Assembly (NCBI GenBank): GCA_031551135.1
Contig: JAVBOA010000007.1
Coordinates: 1-64,000, forward strand
Source: JAITVM01 sp031551135
GTDB taxonomy: Bacteria; Bacillota; Clostridia; Lachnospirales; JAITVM01
Direction of reading: 5' to 3'
DNA length: 64,000 nucleotides
Position 1 is the first letter of the stretch. Each line of letters begins with the position of its first letter. The notes below the pieces were generated by a model. That model made no database searches, was not told where the DNA came from, and saw nothing but the letters and a program-made list of their open reading frames with translations. Of the stretch, positions 59,904-64,000 are shown piece by piece. Both the position numbers and the translations under genes were made by a program.

Positions 59904-61265
59904 ATGAAAGAAAAAAAATTCAAATTATTTGACGCAGTTTTGGCAGCTGTTTGTATAATTCTCGTAGTTGAGGCCGCCGCGCCATCCGCGGCAATTGGTA
60001 ACAGCCAATATTTTTGGTGGATATTCCTACTGATTGCGTTCTTCTTGCCGTACGGATTGGTTTCTGCAGAGCTTGGAACGACTTATGCCGACGAGGGCGG
60101 TTTATTCGACTGGATAAAACGTGCGTACGGGCGCAAATGGGGCAGCCGTGTCGCATGGTATTATTGGGTAAATTTCCCGATTTGGATGGCTTCGCTTGCA
60201 GTACTTTTTACCGGAGTTATTGAACAAATATTTAATATAGAAATACCTATTATTGTCGCAATTATTATTCAATTAATTTTTATTTGGGCGATTTGCTTTT
60301 TGAGCCTGTTCTCGATTTCAGAAAATAAAACACTAATCAATATCGGAACCGTTTTTAAAACAATATTAATGGTCGGACTCGGAGTTTTAGGTGTATTTTT
60401 TGCCGTAACAAAAGGCGTTGCGAATCCGGTTACTTCTGTACGGGATTTATTGCCGGGCTTTGACGGTATTCCGTTTATCGCCGTAATTTTATTTAATTTT
60501 ATGGGATTCGAGGTTGTCGCAACTTTTTCATCCGAAATGGAGAATCCGAAAAAACAAATTCCGCAGGCTCTGTTTTTAGGCGGACTCTGTATCGCTGTAT
60601 TTTATATTTTTGCATCTTATGGTATCGGAGCGGCGATTCCGATTGACGAATTATCCACGCAAGGCGGTTTAGTTGATTCTTATTTGTATTTCTTTAATAA
60701 TATGGGAATCGGCTCGCAAATTTTAATTATTATCGTTGGGCTTATGTTTATGTACACCTTGGTTGTTAATCTTTTATCATGGGCGCTCGGTGTAAACTAC
60801 GTTGCCGCTTATGCCGCCGATAATGCCGCTATGCCTGCAATTTTTGGAAAAAGAAATAAAAATGATGCGCTTTTGGGCGCAAGTATGGTGAACGGAATTG
60901 TTGCAAGTGTTTTAATTGTAATCGCGCCTCTCGTGCCGAACGAAGATATTTTCTGGGCGTTCTTCGCATTACAGGTTATCACGCTTTTGACTTCTTATAT
61001 TGTAATGTTCCCTGCGTTTAAAAAATTAAGGCAAATTGATCCGAACGCTGAGCGTCCGTTTAAAGTTCCGGGCGGTCCGGCTTTGATAAACGTAATAACT
61101 TATGTACCCGTTGTGCTTTTGGTACTCGCGGCTGTATTTTGTATGGTCTATCCGCTTGAGGACGGAACTTGGTATTTTGACACGGTGCTGCTTCTCGGAA
61201 CAGCGGCGGCTGTTGTAATCGGAGAAATAATGGTCGTTCTTACCGGAAAAAGAGAAAAAAAATAA
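59904..61265 (+). CDS. aguD: APC-family agmatine/putrescine antiporter
   Basis: A 453-residue, 12-helix amino acid/polyamine/organocation transporter. Family features: VEAAAPSAAIGNSQYFWWIF (helix 1 unwound segment), AELGTTYADEGGLFDWIKRAYG, and NFMGFEVVATFSSEMENPKKQIP. By context it imports agmatine in exchange for putrescine, allowing ATP from carbamoyl phosphate. It lies between ptcA and aguA, the order seen in enterococci and streptococci. Confidence 0.92.
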   Translation: MKEKKFKLFDAVLAAVCIILVVEAAAPSAAIGNSQYFWWIFLLIAFFLPYGLVSAELGTTYADEGGLFDWIKRAYGRKWGSRVAWYYWVNFPIWMASLAVLFTGVIEQIFNIEIPIIVAIIIQLIFIWAICFLSLFSISENKTLINIGTVFKTILMVGLGVLGVFFAVTKGVANPVTSVRDLLPGFDGIPFIAVILFNFMGFEVVATFSSEMENPKKQIPQALFLGGLCIAVFYIFASYGIGAAIPIDELSTQGGLVDSYLYFFNNMGIGSQILIIIVGLMFMYTLVVNLLSWALGVNYVAAYAADNAAMPAIFGKRNKNDALLGASMVNGIVASVLIVIAPLVPNEDIFWAFFALQVITLLTSYIVMFPAFKKLRQIDPNAERPFKVPGGPALINVITYVPVVLLVLAAVFCMVYPLEDGTWYFDTVLLLGTAAAVVIGEIMVVLTGKREKK

Positions 61266-61278
61266 TAGGAGGAAAAAT

Positions 61279-62370
61279 ATGAAACGTTTAGATAGTACAC
61301 CAAAAAAAGATGCCTTCCGTATGCCGGGCGAATTTGAACAACACGCGGGATGTTGGATGCTTTGGCCTGAGCGCCCCGATAATTGGCGTTTTGGTGGAAA
61401 GCCTGCACAAATGGCTTTTGTTAAAGTAGCCGAAGCGATTTCTAATTTCGAGCCGGTTACGGTTGGGGTTTCTAAAGAACAATATGACAATGCGGTAAAT
61501 ATGCTTCCCGACCATGTACGGGTTGTAGAAATTTCAAACAACGATTCTTGGGTGCGCGATTGCGGTCCGACTTTTGTAAAAAACGACAGCGGCGAAATCC
61601 GCGGCGTTGATTGGGAGTTTAATGCTTGGGGCGGTTTGGTTGACGGATTGTATTTTCCGTGGGATCAAGACGACCGTGTTGCGCATAAAATCTGCGAAAT
61701 CGAGCGCATTAAATCTTACCGTTCGCATGGTTTCGTCCTTGAAGGCGGCTCGATACATGCAGACGGCGAAGGCACGCTCTACACTACAGAAGAATGTCTT
61801 TTGAGCGAAGGCCGCAATTCTCAGCTTACAAAAGAAGAAATAGAAGAAACTCTTAAAGAATATCTTGGTTTGGAAAAAATAATTTGGCTTAAAAACGGAA
61901 TTTATAATGATGAAACAAACGGTCATGTTGATAATATTTTATGCGTTGTGCGCCCGGGCGTTGTAATGCTCGCTTGGACAGACGACGAAAATGACCCGCA
62001 ATATGAAATTTCGGCTGAGAATTTAAGGATACTCGAAGAAGCCACAGACGCTAAAGGCCGCAAATTGGAAATAATCAAATTGCAATTGCCGAAACCGGTT
62101 TTGATTTCCGAAGAGGAAAGCGGCGGCGTTGATGCAATAGAAGGTACGCTTCCGCGTCAGGCAGGAGACCGGCTCGCGGCATCTTATGTAAATTTCTATA
62201 TCGCTAACGGAGGAATCGTTTATCCGATGTTCGGCGATCCGAATGACGAAAAAGCCAGAGAATCACTGCAAAAAGCCTTTCCCGACAGAAAATTAATCGG
62301 AATCCCCGCCAGAGAAATTTTATTGGGCGGCGGAAATATCCATTGCATAACACAACAACAACCTAATTAA
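61279..62370 (+). CDS. aguA: Agmatine deiminase
   Basis: A 363-residue guanidino-group-modifying enzyme that hydrolyses agmatine to N-carbamoylputrescine and ammonia. Features: MPGEFEQHAGCWMLWPERPDNWR, WVRDCGPTF, FVLEGGSIHADGEGTL, NGHVDNILC, and the nucleophile Cys356 in GGGNIHCITQQQP. Length equals known AguA enzymes. AGGAGG precedes the ATG, 13 bases after aguD. Confidence 0.97.
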   Translation: MKRLDSTPKKDAFRMPGEFEQHAGCWMLWPERPDNWRFGGKPAQMAFVKVAEAISNFEPVTVGVSKEQYDNAVNMLPDHVRVVEISNNDSWVRDCGPTFVKNDSGEIRGVDWEFNAWGGLVDGLYFPWDQDDRVAHKICEIERIKSYRSHGFVLEGGSIHADGEGTLYTTEECLLSEGRNSQLTKEEIEETLKEYLGLEKIIWLKNGIYNDETNGHVDNILCVVRPGVVMLAWTDDENDPQYEISAENLRILEEATDAKGRKLEIIKLQLPKPVLISEEESGGVDAIEGTLPRQAGDRLAASYVNFYIANGGIVYPMFGDPNDEKARESLQKAFPDRKLIGIPAREILLGGGNIHCITQQQPN

Positions 62371-62379
62371 AAATGCAAT

Positions 62380-62430
62380 AAAGCAAAAGAAATTTAACAA
62401 ACCGTCTTTGACGGTTTGTTAAGCTTTTTT
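62380..62430 (+). repeat. Partial family 3 cassette acting as a terminator-like hairpin
   Basis: AACAAACCGTC pairs with GACGGTTTGTT, followed by AAGC and a T-run. The flanks AAGCAAAAGAA and AAGCTTT match the right half of the cassette at 47804-47901. It may end or attenuate the aguA transcript. Confidence 0.7.
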
Positions 62431-62512
62431 AATGAATCCAAATTTTTTGCCTACTCTATTTAGAAATTCCGGCTCCCGTTCGTTACTTTTAGCTCGGCTA
62501 GGAGGAAGTTTT

Positions 62513-63889
62513 ATGGAAAAAAAAGAGTTTCGTCTTATTGATTGTATGTTGGCTGTTGTTTGTGTTGTTATGACCGTAGAAGCCGCCGCTCCGGCCGCCT
62601 CTATCGGAAACAGCCAATTTTTTTGGTGGTTGTTTTTATTATTCGCATTTTGTGTACCTTATAGTTTGATTTCTGCCGAACTCGGCACTACTTACGAAAA
62701 CGAAGGCGGTATTTATGATTGGGTCAGCAGAGCTTACGGCAAACGCTGGGGCAGCCGCGTGGCGTGGTATTATTGGATAAACTTCCCGTTATGGATGGCT
62801 TCTGTCGCTGTTTTGGTAACGGATAATATTCCTACTGTTTTTAATATTCAATTATCTGATTTCAGCCTCACTATACTCAGGCTTCTATTTGTATGGAGCG
62901 TTGCTCTGCTTTCTCTTCTGAATGTTTCAAATAATAAACTGCTATTTAATGTCAGCACCGTTTTCAAAGCAATAATAATGATTATTCTTGGTTTTGGCGG
63001 AATTTTTATGGCAATAACCAAAAAAACTGCAACTCCGTTTACTCTCGAATCTATGCTGCCGAATCTTGAATTTCAAAGTCTTGGATTTATCTCTGTTATT
63101 TTATTTAATTTTATGGGTTTCGAAGTTATCACAACTTATGTTCGGGATATGGCCGACCCGAAAAAAGATATCCCAAAAGCGATTTTAGGCGGCGGACTTG
63201 TTGTTACACTGCTTTATTTGCTTGCGTCTTTCGGAATCGGCGTTGCCATTCCGGTAGAGGAAATCTCACCGTCTATGGGAATTATGGACAGTATAAATCT
63301 GCTTCTGCAAAATCCGGCTCGTATTATAATTGTTATAATCGGAATAATGATGCTTTTTTCAATGTTTACGAATCAGCTTTCTTGGGCTTACGGAATTAAT
63401 TATGTCGCAAGGTCGTGCGCTGTCGACGGCGGCGGCTTGCCGAATGTTTTCAAGCTCTCCACAAAAAACGATATGCCACTCGGCGCGGCACTCATGAACG
63501 GTATTCTTTCCAGTATTCTGATTATATCTTCCCGAATAATCCCGTCTGAGCAGCTTTTTTGGAGCTTTTTCGCCCTAAACTTGGCTATGCTTTTGCTGTC
63601 TTATGTTCCGCTCTTCCCGGCTTTTTTGAAGCTACGAAAAATTGAGCCAAATATAGAACGCCCGTATAAGGTTTTCGGAGGTCCAAAAACCCTAACGTTA
63701 ATGGCATATATGCCTATGGTTTTGATTTTGATATCTTTATTTTTTACAGTAATTCCGCTTAGTGCGGAAGAATACGCAGATAAAATTCCGCTTTCGATTG
63801 GAATGGTTTTAGCTGTTTTGTCCGGCGAATACATTGCCCATAGAACCGAAAAAACTTCCGCTCCGACTTATAATACGAAAAAAATTTAA
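62513..63889 (+). CDS. Second APC-family antiporter, AguD paralogue
   Basis: A 458-residue, 12-helix transporter closely resembling the one at 59904 (VEAAAPAASIGNSQFFWWLF, AELGTTYENEGGIYDWVSRAYGKRWGSRVAWYYW split by similar helices), so the two arose by duplication. It could carry the same agmatine/putrescine pair with different kinetics or another amine. The start is ATG 62513 after AGGAGG; an upstream in-frame ATG adds 27 residues with no hydrophobic match. No carbamate kinase gene is seen before the window ends. Confidence 0.9.
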   Translation: MEKKEFRLIDCMLAVVCVVMTVEAAAPAASIGNSQFFWWLFLLFAFCVPYSLISAELGTTYENEGGIYDWVSRAYGKRWGSRVAWYYWINFPLWMASVAVLVTDNIPTVFNIQLSDFSLTILRLLFVWSVALLSLLNVSNNKLLFNVSTVFKAIIMIILGFGGIFMAITKKTATPFTLESMLPNLEFQSLGFISVILFNFMGFEVITTYVRDMADPKKDIPKAILGGGLVVTLLYLLASFGIGVAIPVEEISPSMGIMDSINLLLQNPARIIIVIIGIMMLFSMFTNQLSWAYGINYVARSCAVDGGGLPNVFKLSTKNDMPLGAALMNGILSSILIISSRIIPSEQLFWSFFALNLAMLLLSYVPLFPAFLKLRKIEPNIERPYKVFGGPKTLTLMAYMPMVLILISLFFTVIPLSAEEYADKIPLSIGMVLAVLSGEYIAHRTEKTSAPTYNTKKI

Positions 63890-63900
63890 ATTCATTATTC

Positions 63901-63930
63901 ACCGTATCGTTTTCAGCGATACGGTTTTTT
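63901..63930 (+). terminator. Terminator after the second antiporter
   Basis: ACCGTATCG pairs with CGATACGGT around a 7-base loop, followed by six Ts. Confidence 0.9.
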
Positions 63931-64000
63931 ATTTTGTTTAGAATCTCTATGCGAATTAAAATTCGAAGTGAATTAAGTCGATAAAGATAATATCGAATTT

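Noticed and set aside
1..64000. CRISPR array, tRNA or rRNA genes, prophage or transposase
   Set aside because: I saw no regularly spaced direct repeats, no tRNA T-arm or rRNA signatures, and no recognisable recombinase or phage structural proteins.

Overview
The window is AT-rich chromosomal DNA from an anaerobic Gram-positive bacterium, most likely a spore-forming member of the class Clostridia. The evidence is the amino-acid-fermenting gene content (glutamate mutase/methylaspartate pathway, aldehyde:ferredoxin oxidoreductase, agmatine deiminase pathway), a spore photoproduct lyase, Firmicutes-type wall proteins (SLH, VanW, LysM/G5, NlpC/P60), strong GGAGG ribosome-binding sites and frequent TTG/GTG starts. 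I saw no rRNA, tRNA, CRISPR array, prophage, transposase or integrase. Many starts were moved inward to the codon that follows the ribosome-binding site.

Layout. 0-6.3 kb is accessory: a MerR regulator and a divergent degenerate aldo/keto reductase, a serpin lipoprotein, a HAD phosphatase/mutase fused to a SpoT-like HD domain, broken gene remnants around a small palindromic repeat, a small secreted protein and a hydrolase-fold lipoprotein lacking its serine. 6.3-16 kb holds ppk-ppx, a rhomboid protease, a FliK-like protein coupled to a membrane PAS protein, and transketolase. 16-22 kb encodes surface proteins (SH3-VanW-copper amine oxidase-like, LysM-G5, SLH). 22-24.5 kb has ispE-gntR and an HD hydrolase. 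24.8-31 kb is metF, a separate MetH activation domain, metH, then a ferredoxin-AOR-MoaD cassette. 31-33.6 kb has two VOC proteins and an orphan sugar-type binding lipoprotein.

33.8-40.8 kb is one minus-strand operon for glutamate fermentation by the methylaspartate route, in transcription order glmS, glmL, glmE, mal, an unusual P-loop protein with an AlaRS-editing-like tail, and a two-subunit class I fumarase-type hydratase (probable mesaconase). It has a good sigma-A promoter at 40788-40816 and a terminator at 33808-33836. 41-48 kb holds a TlpA-like thioredoxin, an ATP-grasp protein, a DIP1984-like protein, VanW, NlpC/P60 and a Gly/Cys-rich protein. 48-57 kb is a mostly housekeeping minus-strand run: coaD, rsmD, SDR, splB, nucleosidase, alaX, nitroreductase, pcrA, yerC. 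57.5-64 kb ends with an RpiR regulator and the agmatine deiminase pathway (ptcA, antiporter, aguA, second antiporter).

Three families of small dispersed non-coding repeats thread the intergenic regions: (i) palindromes with ATACTAWTTYCC ends in short (34-44 bp) and long (about 115 bp) forms; (ii) a hairpin element beginning TAGCATTTTAAC, one copy of which supplies the stop codon of ptcA; (iii) a three-hairpin cassette in inverted orientation around coaD-rsmD. These repeats, the P-loop/AlaRS-like gene and the HAD-HD fusion are the least-explained content.
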